Source: Tragulus kanchil (lineage: Eukaryota > Chordata > Mammalia > Artiodactyla > Tragulidae). Taken from it: a stretch of DNA of 64,000 bases. Shown here piece after piece: positions 35,960-47,899 of this stretch. Position numbers and translations under genes: made by a program. Each line of letters begins with the position of its first letter. The stretch's first letter is position 1. The stretch is from assembly GCA_022376925.1 (NCBI GenBank), contig JAIOJX010000004.1:129295123-129359122 (forward strand), given 5' to 3'. A model generated the notes under the pieces. That model did not search any database. It was not told where the DNA came from and saw only the letters and a list, made by a program, of their open reading frames with translations.

Positions 35960-38311
35960 CCAGGGGATCTTCTCAGCCCAGGGACGGAACCCAGGTCTCT
36001 TGTATTGCAGGAGGTTTCTTTACCAGCTAAGCTACCAGGGAAGCCCCTCAGTTTAAAAAGTATTTATAATTTTAAAATAAATTTATTTTGAACTAAGTAA
36101 TAAGGTGCGGTGCACACCAGGAAAGAATTATGAGAGTAGTATGCATACAAATGAAGCCAGGAACTAGAGAAACAGGCTGGATGAGTATGGATGGGATTTC
36201 TGGGGTGAACTATAGGAATCTAACTGTGGTAGTGTCACGGGCACTGTGCTGCAGCTTACTCTGATTCCTGTTCTTACTAGTTCTCACTAAGAGGCACTAT
36301 CTTAAACAGATCAGAGACCTTTTACCGTCACAGTGTAGTCCCCTCAGAGTCGTGAGTCTCGGACTTGGACAATAAAGTGTCGTGGTCTCGAGTATTGTCA
36401 AACCAAGAGTAGTTTTATTAATCATAAAACATATAATAATCAGAAGCAAGATTCCATTAATCAGGATTCAAATAAAGGCAAGCACAAATAATCAGAACTC
36501 AATCAAATGCAAACAGATGTTCTTACCCCAGAGCTGGAGAGAGCGAGCCTCCCACACAATCTTACTTTACCCTTTTTATATTTTTTTTCAACTAGAAATC
36601 TCAAGTTAATTTAGTAATCACAAAGAAACTTTTTGTTTCTCTAGAGATGCAAAAGAGGTCATCACCGGAGCCCTTTCTCCCCCATCAACACCTTTGCTCT
36701 CGAGGGGAAATATTCTTACAATTCTTAAGCTACAAAGGGAACTCCCAGTTGTAAAGTGTTATACTTATCATTAAAAAGGGAGCAAGAGGAAGAGCCTTTG
36801 TGCTCTGTATTAGCACCTATTCATCTTCAGAAGAGGTCTCAGAGAGGCGAGGCTTGCAGGCGCTTATAATTAGTGTGAGGAGGCATTTGTCTGCTAGGCC
36901 TGGATATCTTTTCTTGATCTTTCCTGTGAGAAGTGAATATGCCTTCACTTGCCCATGACAGTAGCCTTTCAAGACACCAGCTACTGAGTACATTCTAACC
37001 ACAGGTGATTCTGCTGGCATACCAGATGTCTTCAGGGGCTTAGGCAACCATGCCAAGGCTGGGAAATCATCTTTTCCATCCATCTGCCTTCTAAGCTAGA
37101 TCCTACATCTCCACTTCCTTCCTTCATCATTCGGTACCATTTCCAGGGATCTTCTCAGCCCAGGGACGGAACCCAGGTCTCTTGTATTGCAGGAGGTTTC
37201 TTTACCAGCTAAGCTACCAGGAAGCCCCTCAGTTTAAAAAGTATTTATAATTTTAAAATAAATTTATTTTGAACTATAAAAAAGGGGTGCACACCAGGAA
37301 AGAATTATGAGAGTAGTATGCATACAAATGAAGCCAGGAACTAGAGAAACAGGCTGGATGAGTATGGATGGGATTTCTGGGGTGAACTATAGGAATCTAA
37401 CTGTGGTAGTGTCACGGGCACTGTGCTGCAGCTTACTCTGATTCCTGTTCTTACTAGTTCTCACTAAGAGGCACTATCTTAAACAGATCAGAGACCTTTT
37501 ACCGTCACAGTGTAGTCCCCTCAGAGTCGTGAGTCTCGGACTTGGACAATAAAGTGTCGTGGTCTCGAGTATTGTCAAACCAAGAGTAGTTTTATTAATC
37601 ATAAAACATATAATAATCAGAAGCAAGATTCCATTAATCAGGATTCAAATAAAGGCAAGCACAAATAATCAGAACTCAATCAAATGCAAACAGATGTTCT
37701 TACCCCAGAGCTGGAGAGAGCGAGCCTCCCACACAATCTTACTTTACCCTTTTTATATTTTTTTTCAACTAGAAATCTCAAGTTAATTTAGTAATCACAA
37801 AGAAACTTTTTGTTTCTCTAGAGATGCAAAAGAGGTCATCACCGGAGCCCTTTCTCCCCCATCAACACCTTTGCTCTCGAGGGGAAATATTCTTACAATT
37901 CTTAAGCTACAAAGGGAACTCCCAGTTGTAAAGTGTTATACTTATCATTAAAAAGGGAGCAAGAGGAAGAGCCTTTGTGCTCTGTATTAGCACCTATTCA
38001 TCTTCAGAAGAGGTCTCAGAGAGGCGAGGCTTGCAGGCGCTTATAATTAGTGTGAGGAGGCATTTGTCTGCTAGGCCTGGATATCTTTTCTTGATCTTTC
38101 CTGTGAGAAGTGAATATGCCTTCACTTGCCCATGACAGTAGCCTTTCAAGACACCAGCTACTGAGTACATTCTAACCACAGGTGATTCTGCTGGCATACC
38201 AGATGTCTTCAGGGGCTTAGGCAACCATGCCAAGGCTGGGAAATCATCTTTTCCATCCATCTGCCTTCTAAGCTAGATCCTACATCTCCACTTCCTTTCC
38301 TTCGTCATTCG
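35960..38311. repeat. Direct duplication 14 (35960-37133 / 37143-38311)
   Basis: About 1.17 kb is repeated. There are several small indels near both copy ends (GGGGATC/GGGATC; a shortened, altered stretch around 37276-37285; CTTCCTTCC/CTTCCTTTCC) and a 9-base spacer. The first copy holds most of the solo LTR, the second runs on to its end. Confidence 0.95.
36334..37133 (-). mobile_element. Solo ERV LTR, first assembly copy (truncated)
   Basis: Same LTR as 37511, missing its U3 5' end because the first copy of duplication 14 stops at 37133. Flank GTCACAG at 36327-36333. Confidence 0.75.
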
Positions 38312-38372
38312 AGGGCCTACTGCACCTAGTAAGATCTCTGGCCATTCAATGTCCCAGACCATTTCTTCTTCA
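37511..38372 (-). mobile_element. Solo ERV LTR (862 bp) with 7-bp flanking repeat
   Basis: On the minus strand the element starts TGAAGAAGAAATGG and ends GGGGACTACA (TG...CA). GTCACAG flanks it on the plus strand at 37504-37510 and 38373-38379. U3 holds an open frame (separate entry), a TATAAAAA box near 37749-37757 and an AATAAA signal at 37591-37596, followed by about 80 bp of R/U5. No internal gag-pol-env sequence adjoins, so this is a solo LTR. I cannot name the family; the duplication length is nearest to betaretrovirus-like (class II) elements. A partial re-reading is at 36334-37133. Confidence 0.75.
37994..38362 (-). pseudogene. Reading frame inside LTR U3, interrupted by one amber stop
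   Basis: From an ATG 11 bases into the LTR the minus strand stays in one frame for 123 codons to a TAG at 37994-37996, except for a TAG at 38273-38275 (codon 30). The 88-codon downstream part starts MDGKDDFPALAW and ends acidic (ETSSEDE), with a basic stretch in between. Retroviral genes reaching into U3 are known (MMTV sag, lentiviral nef), but I do not recognise this product. It may be a remnant accessory or 3' gene, or chance. The downstream part is also read at 36817-37083. Confidence 0.4.
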
Positions 38373-38394
38373 GTCACAGCTTCTGGGTGTTTTT

Positions 38395-38478
38395 CTTTTT
38401 TTTTTCTGTTTATAATTATTTTTGTTTCACTTTTGTTTTTACAGAGTTTTGTTGTTTACAGATATGTATAGTCCCGGC
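38395..38478 (-). mobile_element. Possible L1 3' terminal fragment, minus strand
   Basis: The complement reads CATATCTGTAAACAACAAAACTCTGT and an A-rich run, like the last bases of the 49044 L1. It lies immediately upstream (minus strand) of the solo LTR. Confidence 0.5.
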
Positions 38479-38517
38479 TTTTAAGAGTAGGCTTCAACTA
38501 TGTTTTTAAAGGATATT

Positions 38518-38702
38518 TGCCTTGCCTATCTTGGTTCAGAAGGTAAAGAATCCACCTGCAATGCGGGAGACCTGGGTTCCGTTCCTGGGTTGGGAAGATC
38601 CCCTGGAGAAGGGATAGGCTACCCACTCCAGTATTGTTGCCTAAAGAATTCCACGGCTTGTCCAGGGAGTCGCAAAGAGTTGGACAGGACCGAGCAACTT
38701 GA
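38518..38702 (+). mobile_element. Bov-tA SINE
   Basis: GGTAAAGAATCCACCTGCAA, GGGTTGGGAAGATCCCCTGG and GTCGCAAAGAGTTGGACAGG are diagnostic Bov-tA blocks. The first ~10 bases of the head are degraded. Confidence 0.85.
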
Positions 38703-41467
38703 AGAACAAAACAAAACAAAAACCTCACCTGTAAAGACCAAATTATACTAGGGAAATGATTTAGAAGTGTTTTGCAGACTCTGGACTCTTAACTCATCAT
38801 CAGTGAGTCATAAGGTCAATTTAAGAGATTATGATCAGTACTTTTTAACAATGAAATCAAATCAAGTGGAAAAAATCAGAGTGCACGGTACACTGCAAGA
38901 TTAGGCACTGTGAATGGTAAACTGTTTCAGGGTTTTGTGTGTGTGAGCATGTGTGTCAGTCTATGGAAAGGTATATGTGTAGTCACAATGCAAAATGTTA
39001 TTTACTATGAATAAAAGTACACAGCTTTACAAGGTAAGTAAGTCCTTTCTCTGTTTTCTGACTGAGAGTGTATAAACACTGTTTTTCATAATAAAACAGG
39101 CTTACCACGTGATGTACACAGCTACTGGCTCCCTAACCACCTGTCTCATGCGTTTCTACGCAGGGTGAAAACATCTACAGCAGAGTCAAATTCTTCATCA
39201 ACTTCTTTATCAGTTTAGAGTGAGAATAATTCTTTATAAATTAACTATAAATAAATTTTGGAGAAGGAAATGGCAACCCACTCCAGTACTCTTGCCGAAA
39301 GAACCCCATGAACAGAGGAGCCTGGCTACAGTCCGTGGGGTCACGAAGAGTCGGACACAATCAGGGACTGAACAACATAAATACATTTGAGCGATAACTT
39401 TAAAAATACTTCTGAATTAACATTGAATTCTTGCAATACTTTGCAGGGCAGAACTGAAAGCCACAAAAACCCTGATACGGGACAAAACTGGTAAATATTT
39501 AAAGTATCCTGAACTGCTGAGATTTAGTAGAATCTTGCAATGCTCTTTAATTTGGGTCTCACATTATAAAAATAAAAGTTTCTGTGGAGCTGTAGGAAAT
39601 ATGGTAAGGCCTGGATAATTAACAGATGGGGGAAAATAATAAAACGGGAAGAATCACTGTATCTCCTAGAGTTCTGGAGCTCAAATCATCAGTAGTTACA
39701 TCATTTCTCCAGTTGCAATGAATCAAAGAGTAAGTTAAAAAGAGGACGCAGGCAGACCAGAGCACTGTTTTACATTTTTTGGCTCAGACACTATTTTCTG
39801 TATATAAAAGCACCCCTAGTGGCTCTACTGAGTGAACATTTAACATTTACTATCTTGTTTATAATGGTTAAAACAGTAATGTTTGGCCTCGTCAGCTTAC
39901 AAAATAAATCAGAGCTGTCCTGGAGCTGGGAAACATGGCTCAGGAAATCTCTCTCCTAGAGAGAGGCCTCCCTTATATAGGCTTTCTAGAGAGTATGGTC
40001 ACCCTGCAGAATCTGACCATTTTACACGACATAACAGATCTTATCTAGACAACTCCTAAGGGCTTTACTTTTACAACAGAAAACACTAAAAATCTCTTTT
40101 TTTTTTAAGAATTAGGGAACATTTTGCCACATTGCTGATTGATACAAGGTAATAATAAAAGTAAAATTAGCTGTTCAAAATTTACTAAATGCCAAACTAA
40201 GGCAGGTTCTCATGTAATCCAATCTCAATTCTCATATAACCTACTTACCATTAGAAAATCAGGCACCATGAAAGGACATGATCCAATGTGTTTCATGGAA
40301 TCATTTGTCAAATTAGCTCTATTATATCAAGAATATGACTACTTAAAAAGGCATCTTTGAAAATACTGTGAAAAATTACCTTTAAGTTAAATTTCACCCA
40401 TTTGTCACTTCTAGGTTCAAAAAACCTTCAGAGTCCACACATCAGCTCAACCACAACCACCCTCATCCAAGAAACGACCTGGACATCTTGCAAAAGCCAG
40501 CCCCCAACCAGTGTCCCGGCCCTCACCCTCCTCCCCTGGAGTTACTCTCCACGCAGAGGAAAACTGCAAGGAGAGTGATTCCTCAAATCATGTTCAAAAT
40601 CTTGAGACAAGTCCTTATTCTCCTAAGACCTGTCTAATGGCTTCCCGTTAGCCTCAGAAGAGGTGCCACTCCTTCACACGCCCCTAGGCCCTCCTTGATG
40701 CGATAGCTGGTCACCTCACTCTTTGGCCACTTTTCATTCACTCATCCCTAGAAAGGAAGGTAACTTACTGACCTCGCTTGAGGTGCGATAGCATGAGCCT
40801 CACTCCCATGAATCAAAGAGTAAGTTAAAAGAGGACGCAGGCAGACCAGAGCACTGTTTTACATTTTTTGGCTCAGACACTATTTTCTGTATATAAAAGC
40901 ACCCCTAGTGGCTCTACTGAGTGAACATTTAACATTTACTATCTTGTTTATAATGGTTAAAACAGTAATGTTTGGCCTCGTCAGCTTACAAAATAAATCA
41001 GAGCTGTCCTGGGAGCTGGGAAACATGGCTCAGGAAATCTCTCTCCTAGAGAGAGGCCTCCCTTATATAGGCTTTCTAGAGAGTATGGTCACCCTGCAGA
41101 ATCTGACCATTTTACACGACATAACAGATCTTATCTAGACAACTCCTAAGGGCTTTACTTTTACAACAGAAAACACTAAAAATCTCTTTTTTTTTTAAGA
41201 ATTAGGGAACATTTTGCCACATTGCTGATTGATACAAGGTAATAATAAAAGTAAAATTAGCTGTTCAAAATTTACTAAATGCCAAACTAAGGCAGGTTCT
41301 CATGTAATCCAATCTCAATTCTCATATAACCTACTTACCATTAGAAAATCAGGCACCATGAAAGGACATGATCCAATGTGTTTCATGGAATCATTTGTCA
41401 AATTAGCTCTATTATATCAAGAATATGACTACTTAAAAAGGCATCTTTGAAAATACTGTGAAAAATT
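38703..41467. other. Unannotated intron stretch
   Basis: Apart from the Bov-tA half at 39260, nothing recognised. 40420-40700 is less AT-rich. No exon identified. Confidence 0.5.
39260..39376 (+). mobile_element. Bov-tA SINE, 3' half
   Basis: Body only: GGAGAAGGAAATGGCAACCC to GAGTCGGACACAATCAGGGA. The tRNA head is absent. Confidence 0.85.
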
Positions 41468-41865
41468 ACCTTTAAGTTAAATTTCACCCATTTGTCAATT
41501 CTAGTTTCAAAAAGCCTTCAGAGTCCACACATCAGCTCAACCACAACCACCCTCATCCAAGAAACGACCTGGACATCTTGCAAAAGCCAGCCCCCAACCA
41601 GTGTCCCGGCCCTCACCCTCCTCCCCTGGAGTTACTCTCCACGCAGAGGAAAACTGCAAGGAGAGTGATTCCTCAAATCATGTTCAAAATCTTGAGACAA
41701 GTCCTTATTCTCCTAAGACCTGTCTAATGGCTTCCCGTTAGCCTCAGAAGAGGGTGCCACTCCTTCACACGCCCCTAGGCCCTCCTTGATGCGATAGCTG
41801 GTCACCTCACTCTTTGGCCACTTTTCATTCACTCATCCCTAGAAAGGAAGGTAACTTACTGACCT
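39718..41865. repeat. Direct duplication 15 (39718-40774 / 40808-41865)
   Basis: About 1.06 kb is repeated at an offset of 1090. A 33-base spacer (40775-40807) looks like a corrupted echo of GATGCGATAGCTGG...CCTCACTC about 70 bases earlier. Confidence 0.95.
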
Positions 41866-43643
41866 GTGAAGGTGGGAAGAATGAGTCGAGAGTGCTTGGC
41901 TCAGTGCTCTCCTTTTCCTTCCTGCTAGCTACCCTTACGGCATGATTATCCTCTGCCTCTCCACATCCCACGTCTTCCTGGGGTAAGCCTGGCTGGGCAG
42001 ATAGGCCCAATTCCAGGAGCTAGCCAGTCCCTGGTGATTCAGACAGTAAAGACTCTGCCCCCAGTGTGGAGATCCGGGTTCAGTTCCGGGGCTTGGAAGA
42101 TCCCCTGGAGAAGGGAATGGTGACGCACTCCAGTACTCTTGCCTGGAGAATTCCATGGAGAGAAAAGCCCAACAGGCTACAGTCCACGGGGTCACAAAGA
42201 GCTGGACATGACTGGGCAACAGACACACACACAGTCAGCAGGCACTTTCGGCTTTCATCCTCCTCTACCATCTGAAGCATAGGTAAGATTCTGGCCTTCA
42301 CTTGTCAGGCTTTAATGATTAGTTTTATTTCTTAACTTCTTTAGAATCCATGTAGGGAGAAGGGGTATTAATTATTAAGGCTAACAAAATCTCCAACATA
42401 CAGAAACAAACATATACAAGGCAGAACTTATCTACAAGTACAGAAAAGAATCTAGAAATGTTCATCTCTGGGTAGTACAGTTACAGGTCTTATTTTATTC
42501 ATACGCTTTTCTATTTTAGGTGAACAGATTACTATCTTAAATCAGAAAAAAATAACCTTTAAGTTAAATTTCACCCATTTGTCAATTCTAGTTTCAAAGC
42601 CTTCAGAGTCCACACATCAGCTCAACCACAACCACCCTCATCCAAGAAACGACCTGGACATCTTGCAAAGCCAGCCCCCAACCAGTGTCCCGGCCCTCAC
42701 CCTCCTCCCCTGGAGTTACTCTCCACGCAGAGGAAAACTGCAAGGAGAGTGATTCCTCAAATCATGTTCAAAATCTTGAGACAAGTCCTTATTCTCCTAA
42801 GACCTGTCTAATGGCTTCCCGTTAGCCTCAGAAGAGGGTGCCACTCCTTCACACGCCCCTAGGCCCTCCTTGATGCGATAGCTGGTCACCTCACTCTTTG
42901 GCCACTTTTCATTCACTCATCCCTAGAAAGGAAGGTAACTTACTGACCTGTGAAGGTGGGAAGAATGAGTCGAGAGTGCTTGGCTCAGTGCTCTCCTTTT
43001 CCTTCCTGCTAGCTACCCTTACGGCATGATTATCCTCTGCCTCTCCACATCCCACGTCTTCCTGGGGTAAGCCTGGCTGGGCAGATAGGCCCAATTCCAG
43101 GAGCTAGCCAGTCCCTGGTGATTCAGACAGTAAAGACTCTGCCCCCAGTGTGGAGATCCGGGTTCAGTTCCGGGGCTTGGAAGATCCCCTGGAGAAGGGA
43201 ATGGTGACGCACTCCAGTACTCTTGCCTGGAGAATTCCATGGAGAGAAAAGCCCAACAGGCTACAGTCCACGGGGTCACAAAGAGCTGGACATGACTGGG
43301 CAACAGACACACACACAGTCAGCAGGCACTTTCGGCTTTCATCCTCCTCTACCATCTGAAGCATAGGTAAGATTCTGGCCTTCACTTGTCAGGCTTTAAT
43401 GATTAGTTTTATTTCTTAACTTCTTTAGAATCCATGTAGGGAGAAGGGGTATTAATTATTAAGGCTAACAAAATCTCCAACATACAGAAACAAACATATA
43501 CAAGGCAGAACTTATCTACAAGTACAGAAAAGAATCTAGAAATGTTCATCTCTGGGTAGTACAGTTACAGGTCTTATTTTATTCATACGCTTTTCTATTT
43601 TAGGTGAACAGATTACTATCTTAAATCAGAAAAAAAAATAACC
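41468..43643. repeat. Direct duplication 16 (41468-42554 / 42555-43643)
   Basis: About 1.09 kb is repeated at an offset of 1084-1087 with A-run indels. It overlaps duplication 15, so about 400 bp is present three times (from 40378, 41468 and 42555). Confidence 0.95.
42026..42234 (+). mobile_element. Bov-tA SINE
   Basis: Near-complete: CCCTGGTGATTCAGACAGTA head to CATGACTGGGCAACAGACAC, ending in a short CA run. Duplicated at 43110-43318. Several 60-100 residue open frames here are SINE-internal. Confidence 0.87.
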
Positions 43644-43794
43644 TAAATAAACTTTCTTTGGGGGTACACAAAGAGGCACTTGGAACCAAGCTTTCAGAGG
43701 AAAATACGAATTATGTTGAATACAGGTCTAATAAAACTGAAAACAGAGTTACAAAATGACTGCCTCTAATAATGCTTACGAAAATGTAAACACG

Positions 43795-43905
43795 CTGTGC
43801 AACGGCCTGGAGGGGTGGGAAGGGGGGGGTATACATATGACTAATCTGGGATCATACATCTCTGTAAACAATGAAACTCTATAAAAGTAAAAAGTAAAAT
43901 AAATT
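43795..43905 (+). mobile_element. L1 3'UTR fragment (same lineage as 49044)
   Basis: GGCCTGGAGGGGTGGGAAGG, TATGACTAATCTGGGATCAT and TCTCTGTAAACAATGAAACT match the terminal 3'UTR of the 49044 L1 with more divergence. Confidence 0.7.
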
Positions 43906-44098
43906 TTTTTTTAAAAATGCAAACAAAAATGTCTAGACTTTTTTACAGACATTTCATAATAACTTCTGCTTTACTACTTTGGCTAAATTCAAGTTACCAA
44001 GTACTGACAAAAATTACATCATTCTCTTGAATCTACATAACCCTTCTGGTCTATTTATTCAATATATTGAAAATATAGGGTTACATCAGGGGCTACCC

Positions 44099-44410
44099 GG
44101 GTGGCTCAGTGGTAAAGAATCCACCTGCCAATGCAGGAGACATGAGTTCGATTCCTGTCCAAGGAAGATCCCACATACCACAGAGCAACTAAGACTGTGC
44201 ACCACAAATGTTGAACCTGGGCTCTAGAGCCCAGGAGCTGCAACTACAGAGCCTACACACCACAACTACTGAAGCCCATGCACCCTAGAGCCTGTGCTCC
44301 GCAACAAAAGACGTCATGACAGTGAGAGGCCTATGCACCTCCACTTGCTGCAACTAAAGCTCTTATAGCAACAAACGCTCAGCACAGTCAAAAATCAATC
44401 GAAAAAACAA
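44099..44410 (+). mobile_element. CHR-type SINE, full-length
   Basis: Head GGGCTACCCGGGTGGCTCAG, B-box-like GAGTTCGATTCCTG, CHR body (ACCACAACTACTGAAGCCCA, GCAACAAAAGACGTCATGAC) and terminal AGTCAAAAATCAATCG. Duplicated by assembly at 45190-45501. Confidence 0.85.
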
Positions 44411-46429
44411 GTTTTTAAGAAGGATTTTATTAACTGTTTACTTATGATGTGTATACATTTGAGTTAGTAACAACAGCTCTTATATTTTAAACTGGAGATT
44501 TTTTGTTTGTGACTGATTCTTCCTTTCCTTTTCTAAATATCAATACACAACCATAAATATTCACTTAAGTTTTCTTCTATCACGTTAAAGGAAGGATTAT
44601 TCTATTTTTATTTAAAAGTTGAAATGTTTTAAAAATACATACAAGTCTTTGAAAGTAAATTTTGTTAACTCAATTTACATTTTCCTTCAAGTTTCCCTGA
44701 GCAACTTTGATCAGTAGGAAAACCTAAGAAAATTTTCACACATTATTTTCAAGAATTACATTTTTTCCTTCTATATGCTAATGTCTTTTCATTGAGGTAG
44801 TATATACGCTTTACCTTTCTAAGGATACTGCACAAGGTCTATATTTCCAGATTACAGTATGAAAACAAGGATCTTTCGGATATGATTTAAATGCCTAGAG
44901 TGCAGATAAATTTAACCACTGAAAGTTAATTCAACAAGACTTATATATACTTTGTATACCAGTGAATCCAAAGGTAAGGAAGAAAAACATCCTTGTCTGC
45001 AATGAGAGCGCATGACAGTGACACACAAAATTTTTACAGACATTTCATAATAACTTCTGCTTTACTACTTTGGCTAAATTCAAGTTACCAAGTACTGACA
45101 AAAATTACATCATTCTCTTGAATCTACATAACCCTTCTGGTCTATTTATTCAATATATTGAAAATATAGGGTTACATCAGGGGCTACCCGGGTGGCTCAG
45201 TGGTAAAGAATCCACCTGCCAATGCAGGAGACATGAGTTCGATTCCTGTCCAAGGAAGATCCCACATACCACAGAGCAACTAAGACTGTGCACCACAAAT
45301 GTTGAACCTGGGCTCTAGAGCCCAGGAGCTGCAACTACAGAGCCTACACACCACAACTACTGAAGCCCATGCACCCTAGAGCCTGTGCTCCGCAACAAAA
45401 GACGTCATGACAGTGAGAGGCCTATGCACCTCCACTTGCTGCAACTAAAGCTCTTATAGCAACAAACGCTCAGCACAGTCAAAAATCAATCGAAAAAACA
45501 AGTTTTTAAGAAGGATTTTATTAACTGTTTACTTATGATGTGTATACATTTGAGTTAGTAACAACAGCTCTTATATTTTAAACTGGAGATTTTTTGTTTG
45601 TGACTGATTCTTCCTTTCCTTTTCTAAATATCAATACACAACCATAAATATTCACTTAAGTTTTCTTCTATCACGTTAAAGGGAAGATTATTCTATTTTT
45701 ATTTAAAAGTTGAAATGTTTTAAAAATACATACAAGTCTTTGAAAGTAAATTTTGTTAACTCAATTTACATTTTCCTTCAAGTTTCCCTGAGCAACTTTG
45801 ATCAGTAGGAAAACCTAAGAAAATTTTCACACATTATTTTCAAGAATTACATTTTTTCCTTCTATATGCTAATGTCTTTTCATTGAGGTAGTATATACGC
45901 TTTACCTTTCTAAGGATACTGCACAAGGTCTATATTTCCAGATTACAGTATGAAAACAAGGATCTTTCGGATATGATTTAAATGCCTAGAGTGCAGATAA
46001 ATTTAACCACTGAAAGTTAATTCAACAAGACTTATATATACTTTGTATACCAGTGAATCCAAAGGTAAGGAAGAAAAACATCCTTGTCTGCAAAGAGCGC
46101 ATGACAGTGACACACAAAATTTTTTATTCTTGGTCAACTTAAGCATGGTAAAAGCTTGCCTTCTTAATCTATTTCCATTTCCAGTGGTAAGAGAATGCAG
46201 GGTTTAAAGTTCAATTGTGGAGAAGAGACAGTCATGGTTTTGTGATGTGAAAAGGACTCAAATCCTTATTGTTGACCTTGAAGATAAGGAAGGTGTCCAT
46301 AAGCCAAGGAATGTGGGTAGCTTCTAGAAGCTGGGCAGGGCAAGGAAACGGATTCTCCTCTGAAGCCTCCAAAAGAGAACACAGTCCTGATGAAATCCTG
46401 GTTTTTAGTTCAGTGAGACTTCTTTTTAT
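44411..46429. other. Unannotated intron stretch
   Basis: AT-rich unique sequence, half of it a re-reading, including the CHR SINE copy at 45190. No gene seen. Confidence 0.5.
45190..45501 (+). mobile_element. CHR-type SINE, second assembly copy
   Basis: Re-reading of the element at 44099 at an offset of 1091. Not an independent insertion. Confidence 0.85.
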
Positions 46430-46895
46430 TTTAATATAACTTTTAAAAAAATTTATTTTATGTTTAATTAGAGGATTATTATAATATCATGATGGTTTCT
46501 GCCATATAAACATGAGAGATGTACATATGAACCCTCTTCTCTTAAACCTCCCTCTCCATCTGACCCCTCAAGGTTGTCACAGAGCAAGGGCTTAGGGTTC
46601 CCTGCATCACACAGCAAATTCCCACTGGCTATCTATTTTACAAAAGGTAATGTACAACGTTTCAATGCTATTCTCTCAAATCACTCCACCCTCTCCCTCC
46701 TCCACTGTGTCCGAAACTCTGTCCTTTATGCCTGTGTCTCCTTTGCTGCCTTGCATGTAGGACTACAGGTACCATCTTTCTAGATTCCACATATATACAT
46801 CAATACATGGTATCTGTTTTTCTCTTTCTGACTTACTTTACTCTATGTAATAGACTCTAGGTTCATTCGCCTCATGAGAACTGACTCATCAATGA
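46430..46895 (-). mobile_element. L1 3' end, antisense
   Basis: GATGGTTTCTGCCATATAAA, TCACACAGCAAATTCCCACT, GGCTATCTATTTTAC and CCATCTTTCTAGATTCCACA are the complement of the artiodactyl L1 3'UTR and ORF2 end. The 69-residue plus-strand frame across it is meaningless. Confidence 0.82.
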
Positions 46896-47037
46896 GACTT
46901 CTGACATAAGTATAAAATAAGAAGTATGTGCTATTTTAAGCCACTAAATTTTTGGTAAATTTGTTACAATAATCATAGAAAAAATACAACCATTTAAAAA
47001 AGAAAAAGAAAAAAAATGCTTAGGTTGCACATCATAT

Positions 47038-47092
47038 AAAAACAGGTGGTGGGTTAAATGTGGCAAGGGCCACAGTGTGCTGACCCCTGGTA
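47038..47092 (+). mobile_element. hAT-Charlie 3' fragment
   Basis: AACAGGTGGTGGGTTAAATG and GTGTGCTGACCCCTGG match the terminal ~50 bases of the same family as 3899. A MIR follows. Confidence 0.65.
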
Positions 47093-47109
47093 AAAGTACC
47101 TGCTCCAGA

Positions 47110-47320
47110 CTGCCTAGCAATGGACCCTAGCTTTGCCATGTACCAGCTATCATTTTGGCTAGGCAACACAACTTTTGTTTTCCTCACCTATGAAATGATA
47201 GTACTACTACTTCTATTATAGGATTGTTATAAGGATTAAATAAAGTATATTACATGTACAGTACTTAAAATACTGCCCAACTCGTGGTAATTACTGAGCA
47301 AATACTATAATAATAACAAC
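47110..47320 (+). repeat. MIR SINE fossil
   Basis: CTTTGCCATGTACCAGCTAT, CACCTATGAAATGATAGTAC and GGATTGTTATAAGGATTAAA are in MIR sense order. Confidence 0.8.
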
Positions 47321-47671
47321 TACAATAACAACAGAGGAAGAGGAGATGAAACACTGCCATCTATGAAGATTTTCCTGGATTTCTGAGATTTCCTTATTTC
47401 AGCTTTGCTTGGAGCATGAACTCTCTGACAGACCATCCTAGGAGTAACTAGTCTAGGGTAGGGAGGAAATGCAGCATAAGCCTGTTCATCTTTTATAGGC
47501 TCTCTCCAACATAGCTAAGGTTTCAGCTTTCTCTTGCTGGACACAGTCAGTAAGCATTCACACATCTGGTTTCTAGTTTCCAAAAGTGTTTTGATTTTTC
47601 TTTTTGGCTGCTGTCTCCTCTCTAATTCTCCTTGTTTGTATGGGTTTATGCTTTTAAAAATGCCTTTCCTG

Positions 47672-47899
47672 GGGCTTCCCTGGTGGTCCAGTGGGTAAGG
47701 AAACCGCCTTGCAGTTCAAGGGCCGCTGGTTTGATCCCTGGCCTGGGAAGATCCCACGTGTGGCAGAGCTGCTGGACCGATGTGTCCAATTACCGAGCCA
47801 GAGCTCTGGAGCGCATGCGCCCAAAGCCGGTGCTCTGCAACAACAGAGGCCACTGTGATGGGAGGCCCACATGGGCCGAAGACCAAAAATGGATGAAAA
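47672..47899 (+). mobile_element. Unusual SINE, 5' part (duplicate copy), interrupted by L1
   Basis: Head and body as at 10633, up to GGATGAAAA, where L1 sequence begins. The left TSD AAAAATGCCTTTCCTG is at 47656-47671. This is the first of two assembly copies. The second, at 48816-49043, leads into the complete L1 and the SINE tail. Confidence 0.85.

Larger units (their letters stand above)
34000..36192. repeat. Direct duplication 13 (34000-35090 / 35102-36192)
   Basis: About 1.09 kb is repeated at an offset of 1102, with an 11-base spacer (TAAAAGCTTTA). Contains the mariner MITE and a Bov-tA fragment. Confidence 0.95.
43940..46124. repeat. Direct duplication 17 (43940-45030 / 45031-46124)
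   Basis: A 1091-bp direct repeat with small differences (GCAATGAGAGCG/GCAAAGAGCG; AAAGGAAGG/AAAGGGAAG). Contains a full CHR-type SINE. Confidence 0.95.

Noticed and set aside
36817..37083. 88-codon minus-strand frame as a host gene
   Set aside because: It lies inside the ERV LTR U3 and is the truncated re-reading of the frame at 37994-38260.
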